Shown: positions 16,381 to 22,778, counted from the stretch's first letter. The stretch: DNA of 38,307 nucleotides from Candidatus Saccharimonadota bacterium (GCA_003133385.1 PKXF01000004.1:1-38307); one strand, 5' to 3'. Notes: generated by a model from the sequence alone, not told the origin. Translations and numbers: made by a program.

Positions 16381-16455
16381 TGGGGCGTGGCCAAGTGGTA
16401 AGGCACCAGTTTTTGGTACTGGCATTCGCAGGTTCGAATCCTGCCGCCCCAGCCA
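16381..16455 (+). tRNA. tRNA-Gln (anticodon TTG)
   Basis: Acceptor TGGGGCG pairs with CGCCCCA over 7 bp. The anticodon stem CCAGT/ACTGG closes the loop TTTTGGT with anticodon TTG. The T-arm is GCAGG-TTCGAAT-CCTGC, the discriminator is G and CCA is encoded (16453-16455). D-loop and T-loop are canonical. Confidence 0.97.
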
Positions 16456-16460
16456 TTATT

Positions 16461-17165
16461 ATGAAATATAACATTGATGTCGCCGCTGAGGTTTCAGCTA
16501 ACGGTTATGGGTGGCTAAATGGTGCCGGGCTTGATCCAACTTCCGAAGAATTAAAAGGATTAGAAGATTTGGCCCCTCTATGGGACGATCTGGTGCTAGA
16601 CCCGTATCTAAAAGTTGAAGGCACGACAAGGTTAAGGAAGTATTCCAGATACGACTTGGATGTTGCGTCCGGCGATGTCGCACGTTTGTCGCACGAACTA
16701 TTCAGTCAAGGAGAAGAACACAATCCGCTATTTGGAGGCCAGGAACGCAAGTTTGAGCCCTGTCCTCCGGAACTGGATGAAAACCCTTATTTCTTAGGCT
16801 TGGCGGGGTTGATACGCCAGGCACTCCCAGACATCTATGGTCACTGGCAAATGCGTACACATATGGTTAGGATCCAGGTTACAGGCGGTGAATCCGCTCA
16901 ACCGGTTCCTGAAGGCCCCCATAGGGATGGTTATGACTACATTTGTATAAGTATGATCGGCAGAACCGGAGTATCCGGCGGAGAAACTACAATATATAAA
17001 AAAGGAGAGGAAGCGGGGACGCGTACGCTCATCAACCCGGGCGACGGACTTATATTAGACGACCGCCGTTATACCCATGACACCACCCCGCTATCACTGA
17101 TTGAAGGCAACGATAGCGGGTCAAGGGATGTGTTTTTATTCGGTTTTGAACCGATAACCGTATAA
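16461..17165 (+). CDS. 2OG-Fe(II) dioxygenase (BsmA / amino-acid hydroxylase-like)
   Basis: A 234-residue protein like the PF10014 family, whose known members hydroxylate free amino acids such as isoleucine using 2-oxoglutarate, oxygen and iron. The facial triad is His154 and Asp156 in EGPHRDGYDY and His206 in RRYTHDTTP; Arg222 (SRDVFLFGF) is a likely 2OG anchor. The strand motif RTGVSGGETTIY matches the family. ATG lies only 5 nt after the encoded CCA of tRNA-Gln, with no Shine-Dalgarno or separate promoter, so the gene is probably transcribed with the tRNA and freed by tRNA 3' processing. An in-frame start inside the tRNA is rejected. This looks like an accessory gene in a tRNA-linked island; the substrate is unknown. 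Confidence 0.83.
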   Translation: MKYNIDVAAEVSANGYGWLNGAGLDPTSEELKGLEDLAPLWDDLVLDPYLKVEGTTRLRKYSRYDLDVASGDVARLSHELFSQGEEHNPLFGGQERKFEPCPPELDENPYFLGLAGLIRQALPDIYGHWQMRTHMVRIQVTGGESAQPVPEGPHRDGYDYICISMIGRTGVSGGETTIYKKGEEAGTRTLINPGDGLILDDRRYTHDTTPLSLIEGNDSGSRDVFLFGFEPITV

Positions 17166-17182
17166 AGCCTTAAATTATATTA

Positions 17183-17228
17183 TATTTTGGTCCCGTGATC
17201 GGGGGTTCGAATCCCTCATCCCCAGCCA
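17183..17228 (+). pseudogene. 3' half of a tRNA (probably Gln), remnant
   Basis: TTTTGGT (17184-17190) looks like a Gln anticodon loop, followed by CCCGT, GATC, a complete T-arm GGGGG-TTCGAAT-CCCTC (17201-17217), the acceptor strand ATCCCCA and GCCA (17225-17228). Upstream AT-rich sequence offers no D-arm, 5' anticodon strand or TGGGGAT. So only the part from the anticodon loop to CCA survives. It differs from tRNA-Gln at 16381 in the stems, so it is not a simple duplicate of that gene. Confidence 0.6.
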
Positions 17229-17255
17229 CAAGAGACTAACAGTCCCATTTATGCA

Positions 17256-17603
17256 TTAACTCTGTTGACTCAAAATTTGCAATAATAATTTGCGGAACGA
17301 GGCAAAGTCGTCGCCTGTTACAACTTCCCAGACAATTTCATAATCCAAGTTGCCGTATTCGTGAGCAACAATGTTTCGCATTGCAATTGTCTGATGCCAT
17401 GGTAATTCGGGGTGCTTTTCTCGAAATTCATTGCTCAGTGAGCGCATATGCTCACCAATCGCTTGCACTCGCAAAGCAGTAGCATCCCTGGCGTTAAGGT
17501 CGGCCATGAACACACTTTTTTCCTTAGGGGCCTTGTCAATGCTAAGGTCCACAAGATCCAGGACTTCTTTTAGTAATACGAGGTCCCGTTCGTGGTTTTT
17601 CAT
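17256..17603 (-). CDS. hepT: HepT-like toxin (HEPN domain ribonuclease)
   Basis: A 115-residue HEPN-domain protein. The RX4HXY motif is present as RNIVAHEY (Arg76, His81, Tyr83), the site used by HepT toxins as RNase or as target for modification. The mostly helical sequence and length agree with the DUF86 family. The gene overlaps the upstream mntA by 4 nt (ATGA), the standard antitoxin-first order of MntA-HepT systems, in which MntA AMPylates the toxin's Tyr to silence it. Its 3' end lies 27 nt from a tRNA remnant. Confidence 0.9.
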   Translation of the reverse strand: MKNHERDLVLLKEVLDLVDLSIDKAPKEKSVFMADLNARDATALRVQAIGEHMRSLSNEFREKHPELPWHQTIAMRNIVAHEYGNLDYEIVWEVVTGDDFASFRKLLLQILSQQS

Positions 17604-17896
17604 AGGATGGTGACTTTGTCTTTCTCAATGTATGGCCGGAGATGCTTCGATACGGCTCGAGAAGACAGCAAGTCAACCTGTTTGCCACTAGTTTTTGCTA
17701 ATATGTCCTTCAGCTCCAAATGATCAAATAGCGACACCCCATCCTCATAATCTACCAACAAATCTAAATCGCTATTAGGATTTTCGTCTCCTCGGGCATA
17801 TGAGCCAAAGACACTCGCTTTAATGACCCCATGCTCATGCAAAATGTGTCGCAATTCTTCCAATGTTATTGGTAAGTTCAAAGTATCGGCTTTCAT
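17600..17896 (-). CDS. mntA: MntA-like antitoxin (minimal nucleotidyltransferase)
   Basis: A 98-residue MNT-fold nucleotidyltransferase with GSYARGDENPNSDLDLLVDY: GS and ARGD at 31-37 and the metal-binding Asp pair DLD at 43-45. MntA antitoxins add AMP to the HepT Tyr of the RX4HXY motif. The gene leads the pair and overlaps hepT by ATGA, so the two are translationally coupled. A TG-extended -10, TGTTATAAT (minus, 17904-17912), ends 7 nt before ATG without Shine-Dalgarno. Two palindromes at 17914-17939 cover the region just upstream and probably serve autoregulation. Confidence 0.9.
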   Translation of the reverse strand: MKADTLNLPITLEELRHILHEHGVIKASVFGSYARGDENPNSDLDLLVDYEDGVSLFDHLELKDILAKTSGKQVDLLSSRAVSKHLRPYIEKDKVTIL

Positions 17897-17903
17897 AATG
17901 CTT

Positions 17904-17939
17904 ATTATAACAGTTGACCGAAGTCAAGTATATACTTGA
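17904..17939 (-). promoter_or_regulatory. Extended -10 promoter and double palindromic operator of mntA-hepT
   Basis: TGTTATAAT on the minus strand (17904-17912) is followed upstream by TTGACCGAAGTCAA (17914-17927, 5-bp arms) and the perfect 16-bp palindrome TCAAGTATATACTTGA (17924-17939). The palindromes share TCAA and lie where the -35 region would be, a typical place for a repressor. Confidence 0.6.
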
Positions 17940-17950
17940 GCGGATTACCG

Positions 17951-17959
17951 TGGTATACT
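17951..17959 (+). promoter_or_regulatory. Extended -10 promoter for the Trp-His-Cys tRNA cluster
   Basis: TGGTATACT is a TG-extended -10, 59 nt before tRNA-Trp. It is divergent from the mntA promoter, and the 16-bp palindrome (17924-17939) falls in its -35 zone. Confidence 0.45.
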
Positions 17960-18017
17960 TAGTTTAATGAAATACTGGCTTTGTCAGCTGAATCACTGTC
18001 ATAACTCTCATATTTGA

Positions 18018-18091
18018 GGGGGCTTAGTGTAATGGTAGCGCGTTAGATTCCAAACCTAAAAGTAAACGTTCGATTCGTTTAGCCCCTGCCA
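18018..18091 (+). tRNA. tRNA-Trp (anticodon CCA)
   Basis: Acceptor GGGGGCT/AGCCCCT (one G-U at 1:72), D-loop AATGGTA with canonical GG, anticodon loop TTCCAAA, T-arm AAACG-TTCGATT-CGTTT, discriminator G and encoded CCA. One A-C mismatch occurs at 31:39. The CCA anticodon reads UGG only, in keeping with TGA as stop. Confidence 0.95.
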
Positions 18092-18119
18092 CTCTAAAGC
18101 AAGAGGGCTTTTTTAATAT

Positions 18120-18194
18120 GTTGGCCGTAGTTTAACAGTAAAACGTTAGCCTGTGACGCTAAAGACGCGGGGGCAGCACCCGTCGGTCACCCCA
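18120..18194 (+). tRNA. tRNA-His (anticodon GTG), unusual D- and T-loops
   Basis: G-1 (18120) pairs with C73 (18191), the histidine identity element, and CCA is encoded (18192-18194). The acceptor pairs well except U1-C72. Anticodon stem TTAGC/GCTAA closes CTGTGAC. The D-loop is AACAGTA (A18-G19 in place of G18-G19). The T-arm GCGGG/CCCGT closes GGCAGCA, lacking T54 and T55 but keeping C56. Confidence 0.88.
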
Positions 18195-18207
18195 TAAACT
18201 AAAGCAC

Positions 18208-18282
18208 GCGACCGTGGCGGAATAGCTACGCAGCTGTTTGCAAAACAGTTTTAAGCAGGTGCAAGTCCTGTCGGTCGCTCCA
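18208..18282 (+). tRNA. tRNA-Cys (anticodon GCA), unusual D- and T-loops
   Basis: Acceptor GCGACCG/CGGTCGC, discriminator U73 (the cysteine identity base) and encoded CCA. Anticodon stem GCTGT/ACAGT closes TTGCAAA. The three-pair D-stem closes GAATAGCTA (A18-G19), and the T-loop is TGCAAGT with G55. The 18/55 change matches that of tRNA-His next door. Confidence 0.93.
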
Positions 18283-18374
18283 ATATTGACTTGTTACTTA
18301 AGATTTAGATATTAGATATATGAGTTTTAGTCCTTTCTGCCCAGCCAAGCATAAACACTATAATCGTATAAATT

Positions 18375-18406
18375 AAACAGCACCGCTTGAAAAGGCGGTG
18401 CTGTTT
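18375..18406 (-). terminator. Intrinsic terminator of the small gene at 18421-18591
   Basis: AAACAGCACCGC (18375-18386) and GCGGTGCTGTTT (18395-18406) form a perfect 12-bp stem with an 8-nt loop. On the minus strand it ends in TTTAATTT. It may also stop plus-strand read-through from the tRNA cluster. Confidence 0.8.
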
Positions 18407-18420
18407 GCTGTTGGGAAGCG

Positions 18421-18591
18421 TTACTTCCAGCCGAAGGCCTGGCTCAAAATCCAGAGCGTTGCCGCAATGGACATGAAGAATAAGCCAAGTCCAACTGGTG
18501 AACCCCAGCTAAACCATGAACCCCAGGAACGCCAGTGCTTGTGCGACTGCTCGTACCAGTTCATCTGCTCTTCTTTTGTCATTTTTGACAT
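18421..18591 (-). CDS. Small single-pass membrane protein
   Basis: A 56-residue product beginning MSKMTKEEQMNWYEQSHKHW. A charged, Trp-rich N-terminal half is followed by one hydrophobic helix (about residues 32-52, VGLGLFFMSIAATLWILS) and the end QAFGWK. AAGGAG lies 7 nt before ATG, and the gene has its own terminator (18375-18406) and a TGCTATAAT promoter about 110 nt upstream, so it is a complete transcription unit despite its size. Function unknown. A plus-strand frame over the same bases is a shadow without those signals. Confidence 0.8.
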   Translation of the reverse strand: MSKMTKEEQMNWYEQSHKHWRSWGSWFSWGSPVGLGLFFMSIAATLWILSQAFGWK

Positions 18592-18700
18592 TCGATGACT
18601 CCTTATTATTAATAATGAGCCTCAGTCAGAATGTCTGCCAGCAAGTAGTTGTTCCCATGAGACAAGGGCTACGTTGAAATCTGGACTTATTGACATTTCG

Positions 18701-18709
18701 ATTATAGCA
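18701..18709 (-). promoter_or_regulatory. Extended -10 promoter of the small gene at 18421-18591
   Basis: TGCTATAAT on the minus strand. The leader to the ATG at 18591 would be about 100 nt. The rest of 18592-18859 shows no gene that I can support. Confidence 0.5.
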
Positions 18710-18859
18710 AACTTTTTGCGCTTGAGTATCTAGGTCATGAGAGTTTGGGCTTTGTCCTTATCTCCAGCCACGTCAGTACTAAACCTTAAGTGGCTCATAG
18801 CATTTGCCCTGCGATTTATCTATACTTTTATAAGTGCAACACGAGCCATTTGACTGCCG

Positions 18860-19087
18860 TTACTTCTCTGATTTTGGAGGCAATGGCCCGTAAATCTTTT
18901 TGCTGACTAGAATAAATTTTATAGTTGCCGATAGCCAGCCTATAAAGTACCCGAGGAAAACTAAAGCTACATCTTTTAGGTCCGGCGTTCCTTTAAGTCT
19001 CCACCTTATAAGTAGTACGATAGCCCAAACAATAAATATTCCGGCGCTATATATAATCCACGATTTGGATGATTTACTCATAAACAT
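18860..19087 (-). CDS. Small two-helix membrane protein
   Basis: A 75-residue protein with two hydrophobic helices (about residues 10-27 and 39-60) separated by a basic loop, RWRLKGTPDLK, and a Lys/Pro-rich tail (VSKKIYGPLPPKSEK). AAGGAG sits 7 nt before the ATG at 19087, favouring this start over the internal ATG at 19081. It is divergent from the small membrane gene at 19149. I do not recognise the family. Confidence 0.72.
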   Translation of the reverse strand: MFMSKSSKSWIIYSAGIFIVWAIVLLIRWRLKGTPDLKDVALVFLGYFIGWLSATIKFILVSKKIYGPLPPKSEK

Positions 19088-19148
19088 AATTATACTCCTT
19101 AAATGGCTAAACGTTCATGGTTGTGCTTTAATGCTGGCAGGAGGATAT

Positions 19149-19367
19149 ATGATCAACGAAAACTCACGCAAGCACGTACGTAAAACAAAACACGCCGCCA
19201 AAGCCGGCGGGGGCGGCGGTATCTGGTTCTTCGGGTTTATCGGTGCTCTAACGTATTTTCTGCACGTCCACTCGGGAACATTTTGGCTGGTTATACTGGC
19301 CATATTAAAAGCCGTAGTCTGGCCGGCTATTCTTATATACCACCTATTACTTTTTTTAAGGGTATAA
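19149..19367 (+). CDS. Small membrane protein, two hydrophobic segments
   Basis: A 72-residue protein: a basic N-terminus (SRKHVRKTKHAAKAGGGGG), then a hydrophobic hairpin with IWFFGFIGALTYFLHVHSG and LAILKAVVWPAILIYHLLLFL. From memory, similar short proteins are common in actinobacteria and other bacteria as uncharacterised membrane proteins. AGGAGGATAT just before ATG at 19149 gives a strong Shine-Dalgarno and rules out a longer frame beginning upstream, which would run through the divergent gene. Function unknown. Confidence 0.75.
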   Translation: MINENSRKHVRKTKHAAKAGGGGGIWFFGFIGALTYFLHVHSGTFWLVILAILKAVVWPAILIYHLLLFLRV

Positions 19368-19385
19368 GTCGTTATAAACTGGTAG

Positions 19386-19411
19386 AGATCTAACACTGAT
19401 CAGTGAGATCT
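19386..19411. promoter_or_regulatory. Palindromic element upstream of the VOC gene
   Basis: AGATCT (19386-19391), the perfect 12-bp palindrome CACTGATCAGTG (19394-19405) and AGATCT (19406-19411) form a 26-bp near-symmetric site with a 2-nt insertion in the left half. It precedes TATATT (about 19437) and the VOC gene, so it may be an operator or a hairpin. Confidence 0.5.
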
Positions 19412-19471
19412 TAAGGCGGAAAATATCCGTGCTACTATATTATTTACAAGCTAATTATGAAGGAGGCATCT

Positions 19472-19861
19472 ATGTTTAAAGCACTGGCAGCATTTAGCGG
19501 ATTATCGGTGAATGACCTGGATAAAGCTAAAGAATTTTATACTGGGACTTTGGGACTAGAACTTAATGATGAAAAAATGGGCCTGCAGCTGCAGCTACCT
19601 GGTGGCGGTAAACTATTTATCTATCCAAAAGACGACCACCAGCCGGCATCGTACACGGTTCTAAACTTCGTGGTCGAGAACATCGATGAAGCTGTAGATG
19701 AGCTTACAAGCTCGGGGGTTAGTTTTGAGCACTATGACAATATGGAAGGGAACCAAGACGAAAAAGGCGTGATGCGTGGCATCCAAGCCAGCCAAGGCCC
19801 AGATATAGCCTGGTTTAAGGACCCGGCCGGTAACATTATCTCCGTACTTCAAGATAAATAA
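19472..19861 (+). CDS. VOC superfamily (glyoxalase/dioxygenase-fold) protein
   Basis: A 129-residue single-domain VOC protein. The paired beta-alpha-beta modules are visible: SGLSVNDLDKAKEFYTGTLG at the start and AWFKDPAGNIISVLQDK at the end, where the DPAGN turn and adjacent strands usually carry metal ligands. The first-strand His of glyoxalase I is absent (FSGLSV), so metal binding and activity are uncertain. The ATG at 19472 is used because AAGGAGG lies just before it; the ATG at 19457 overlaps that site. A palindrome lies upstream. It may bind or detoxify a small molecule, but no substrate can be named. Confidence 0.85.
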   Translation: MFKALAAFSGLSVNDLDKAKEFYTGTLGLELNDEKMGLQLQLPGGGKLFIYPKDDHQPASYTVLNFVVENIDEAVDELTSSGVSFEHYDNMEGNQDEKGVMRGIQASQGPDIAWFKDPAGNIISVLQDK

Positions 19862-19879
19862 CTAGCCCTCGCGCGTTTT

Positions 19880-21181
19880 TTACTCTTCGCTGTCTTTGTT
19901 TTGCTTGATCGCCACTACCTCAACGACATCTTTACCTCCCGAGGAGGCATCGTGAGTCACGGCTAACGCCGAGGGGAATAAGACGGCAGGAATAATCCCA
20001 GCCAGCCGTACTAACGGCTGCCTTATACGGCTGGAGCTTAGTCCTTTTTCCATCCTCATCACATCTTCAACCAATATGTCCTTCACAAGTTGCAGGTAGC
20101 GCTTTTTCTGTTCGTCAGCGTTATCATGGGCTGCTAATATATCGGTCAGCCGGTCCTGACGTTCAATCAATAAACGGGCGGCGTAGCCAAGCGCCTGGTC
20201 GCCGGTATATGGCTTACCGCCCGGATCGTTATTAAGATGCCTGAACTGATCGTCCAACGTTCTGAAGCGCCGCATATTCTCATCCCTATCGTCGGTGCCG
20301 AAACGGTCAGTGACGACACCTGTAACCGATGAACTGCCGTAACGGGTTGAACTGTAGGTTGCCCTCAGCGCTAAGTCGCTAAGACGCTTGCTCTCGGCCA
20401 GATGCTCATGTAATGTTTTGCTCCGCCTGCCGTGAATGAAATCTAAGTATCTCCAACGGACTTCTTCAGGTACTTCAAGCCCGAAAATACTTGCCGATAT
20501 GACCCGAAGCGTTACGTCAATGTCACCGGCAATTGCCTGGCTATCTACGGGTATAACATGGAGCTCCGGCGAAAGCGTGGCTGCGAATACGCCACCGGCT
20601 AAAGCCATACGTACCACGCGGTGTCCAAAAAATCTAACCAGACGGGTGTGGCTGTGATGCTCATCGATCAAACTACGCCGGGCGGCATGCTCCTGCAGCG
20701 CGGTATCGATCAAAACGTAAAGGTGATTTGCTGAAAAATCTTCCATCGAAAGATCGTTGCCGGTTTCGAAGGACGTATTTTTTATAAGCGTCGGCATTTG
20801 CATTAAACTCAATGCTTCTTCTGACGTCTGGGCGTCGACTATTCGTTCTGTTTTGCCAACGACAGCATCGACATAGTCGTCACGTAAACCTAGGCTTGTC
20901 CGTTTATGGCTGGGAAGCGCCCTCCTGACGGTACCCTCAAGCAGTGAACCAACGTAATCGGTCCTGGTTTGGTCAAGTTGCTTCTCGCCCTCACCTTTTT
21001 CAGCCAGCTGTCCTATTTCCTGCAAACACAAGCGCAGACTGCCGCCACTTTGCACGTAGAGCATTGTATCCGGCTGCAACGATTCACCGTCAGCTATGTC
21101 GGTGAAGTACTCGCCCAGCTGTTCTAAGCGCTCGTGCTGGTCCGGATTGCTTGGTTGTAAGCTTAAATTTTCGTGCTTCAC
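19880..21181 (-). CDS. Protein of unknown function, possibly membrane-associated
   Basis: A 433-residue protein I cannot place in a family. The N-terminal 180 residues are acidic and helical. Moderately hydrophobic stretches occur around residues 205-220 (VVRMALAGGVFAATLSPEL) and 400-415 (RLAGIIPAVLFPSALAVTHD). Between them is a charged, arginine-rich helical region with RRSKTLHEHLAESKRLSDLA and RYGSSS. The start is GTG at 21181, with no clear Shine-Dalgarno. It is convergent with the VOC gene (18 nt apart) and divergent from the SDR gene. No catalytic motif seen. Coding potential is good: a long uninterrupted frame with normal composition. Confidence 0.72.
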   Translation of the reverse strand: MKHENLSLQPSNPDQHERLEQLGEYFTDIADGESLQPDTMLYVQSGGSLRLCLQEIGQLAEKGEGEKQLDQTRTDYVGSLLEGTVRRALPSHKRTSLGLRDDYVDAVVGKTERIVDAQTSEEALSLMQMPTLIKNTSFETGNDLSMEDFSANHLYVLIDTALQEHAARRSLIDEHHSHTRLVRFFGHRVVRMALAGGVFAATLSPELHVIPVDSQAIAGDIDVTLRVISASIFGLEVPEEVRWRYLDFIHGRRSKTLHEHLAESKRLSDLALRATYSSTRYGSSSVTGVVTDRFGTDDRDENMRRFRTLDDQFRHLNNDPGGKPYTGDQALGYAARLLIERQDRLTDILAAHDNADEQKKRYLQLVKDILVEDVMRMEKGLSSSRIRQPLVRLAGIIPAVLFPSALAVTHDASSGGKDVVEVVAIKQNKDSEE

Positions 21182-21321
21182 ATCTATAGCCCTACGCTTG
21201 CTTAATTAGTAATTGAATTATCCCATTAGTTTTCTGCCTAAGCAAAAGCGTCTCTAGGCCTAACAATTTGCTAGATCAATATATTTATGATAAATTAATG
21301 CGGTTTACTGGAGTAGGAATA

Positions 21322-22098
21322 ATGCCCGAACAAATTATGGAAAGACCTGTGGCAGTCGTAACCGGTGCTTCTAGCGGCTTTGGCGAGCAGATAGTCCGTA
21401 ACTTATCGGCTGAAGGCTGGTTGACAATCGGCGTAGCCAGGCGTGAGGACCGTCTGCGGTCTTTGGCCGAAGAAGTTGGGGGTGAATACGAGGTCTGCGA
21501 CGTCAGTTATCAGACCGACGTAGAAGAAATGGCCGGTACGATCCTAAGCCGGCACCCGGCGATCAATTTGCTAGTCAATAATGCCGGCGAGGCAATGCGG
21601 GACCGTTTTATTGAAGCGGGGGATTGCATGGATACTGAAGACGTCATGAAGACGAACTATCTTGGTTCTGTCTGGATGGCCCATGCGCTTTTAGGCGGCC
21701 TTATCGACGCCGCGCCCTCTGCCGATATCATCAATATGGTTTCGGCAGGCGCCACGATAACCAACCCCCATTCCGGGCCGTATGCCGCATCTAAAAGCGC
21801 TCAGCTGGCCTTCTCCAGATCTCTGGCTGCCGATTTACGGCCTCATGGCGTACGCGTCCATTCAATCCTGCCCGGCAAAGCCGATACTGAGGGGCATCCC
21901 CAGAAGACTAGCAGCTCGTTTTTCTCCCTGTCTAAGGTCATGGGAACCGATGTTGAGACAGTAGCCGATGCCGCGCTCAGCCGGGTTGGTAAAAAGTCCA
22001 GCGAGATTTATGTACCTAAAATATTACGTGCCGTAGCAGTCCTGAATACGGCTATTCCGGTAACCGCCGGACGGGCAGTAGATAAACTGTTTAGCTAA
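21322..22098 (+). CDS. SDR family NAD(P)-dependent oxidoreductase
   Basis: A 258-residue short-chain dehydrogenase. The Rossmann motif is TGASSGFG, then NNAG in LLVNNAGEAM, the catalytic Ser in NMVSAGA, and Tyr and Lys in YAASK. ARRE after the second strand (GVARREDRL) puts basic residues where NADP(H) is preferred. The start is set at 21322, where GGAGTAGGA (21310-21318) precedes ATG; an upstream in-frame start at 21268 would add a non-conserved head. Substrate unknown. The ICMT-like gene follows after 40 nt with its own -10. Confidence 0.93.
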   Translation: MPEQIMERPVAVVTGASSGFGEQIVRNLSAEGWLTIGVARREDRLRSLAEEVGGEYEVCDVSYQTDVEEMAGTILSRHPAINLLVNNAGEAMRDRFIEAGDCMDTEDVMKTNYLGSVWMAHALLGGLIDAAPSADIINMVSAGATITNPHSGPYAASKSAQLAFSRSLAADLRPHGVRVHSILPGKADTEGHPQKTSSSFFSLSKVMGTDVETVADAALSRVGKKSSEIYVPKILRAVAVLNTAIPVTAGRAVDKLFS

Positions 22099-22123
22099 CG
22101 CCGTCTATACGCAGTAGCCATAG

Positions 22124-22132
22124 TGCTAAAAT
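22124..22132 (+). promoter_or_regulatory. Extended -10 promoter of the ICMT-like gene
   Basis: TGCTAAAAT ends 6 nt before the ATG at 22139, predicting a leaderless transcript; no Shine-Dalgarno. Confidence 0.5.
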
Positions 22133-22138
22133 ATACCC

Positions 22139-22708
22139 ATGCCCGTATTGAGTATTGTTATCCTTTGGGGTTGGCCCGTTTTTTGGTTATATTGGTTCAT
22201 TTCGGCGATCGGCGCCAAGAAAAATATCAGCTCCGGCCTGCATAGGTTTGCAGGCATACGTCTTATGTTTTTTGCGCTGGCGATTGTGTTCGTCCGTTTC
22301 TCTTCGCCCAACACAAATATTTTGGGGAGTCGCGGGCTAGTAGGCGGCGGGGAAGCTGCACAAGTCATAGGCTTCGTCTTGTTTTTAGCGGGATTAGCCT
22401 TAGCTATATGGGCTAGGCTGCATTTAGGCAAGAACTGGGGTATGCCCATGACTAAAAAACAAAACCCGGAACTTGTTGTCAGTGGGCCGTATAGTTTTAT
22501 CCGCCACCCCATTTACACCGGCCTGCTGCTCGCCATACTTGGTTCGGCCCTAACAGTCAATGGCTATTTTCTGGTCCTTTTGGTCCTCATTTCAGCCTAT
22601 TTTATATATAGCGCAACCGTGGAAGAGAAGATTATGGCAGCAGAGTTTCCCAAAACATACCCGGATTACAAGAAGAAGACCAAGATGCTTCTACCGTTTG
22701 TATTCTAG
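22139..22708 (+). CDS. Isoprenylcysteine carboxyl methyltransferase-like membrane protein
   Basis: A 189-residue membrane protein with four to five helices. The C-terminal half has the ICMT/PEMT signature: LVVSGPYSFIRHPIYTGLLL, where RHP contacts the methyl donor, then VEEKIMAAEFPKTYPDYKKK with its Glu and Tyr residues. The family methylates lipids or terminal cysteines at the membrane with S-adenosylmethionine; bacterial members mostly have unknown substrates. Protein prenylation is not expected here, so a lipid or quinone-like acceptor is more likely. Confidence 0.88.
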   Translation: MPVLSIVILWGWPVFWLYWFISAIGAKKNISSGLHRFAGIRLMFFALAIVFVRFSSPNTNILGSRGLVGGGEAAQVIGFVLFLAGLALAIWARLHLGKNWGMPMTKKQNPELVVSGPYSFIRHPIYTGLLLAILGSALTVNGYFLVLLVLISAYFIYSATVEEKIMAAEFPKTYPDYKKKTKMLLPFVF

Positions 22709-22763
22709 CCCACGCCTGTCTATAAAAACATAAGCGCTATTGTGTTATACACGACCATAGGGT

Positions 22764-22769
22764 TATGCT
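22764..22769 (+). promoter_or_regulatory. -10 element of the DoxX-like gene
   Basis: TATGCT ends 9 nt before ATG at 22779; no Shine-Dalgarno. Confidence 0.4.
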
Positions 22770-22778
22770 TTAAAAGTA

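Noticed and set aside
16381-17228. Dioxygenase gene as a simple insertion flanked by identical tRNA-Gln att repeats
   Set aside because: The 3' half at 17183 differs from tRNA-Gln in the anticodon, T and acceptor stems, so the flanks are not a direct duplication; no integrase is present.
18745-18772. TTATCTCCAGCCA as another tRNA 3' end
   Set aside because: No T-arm or matching acceptor strand can be built around it.
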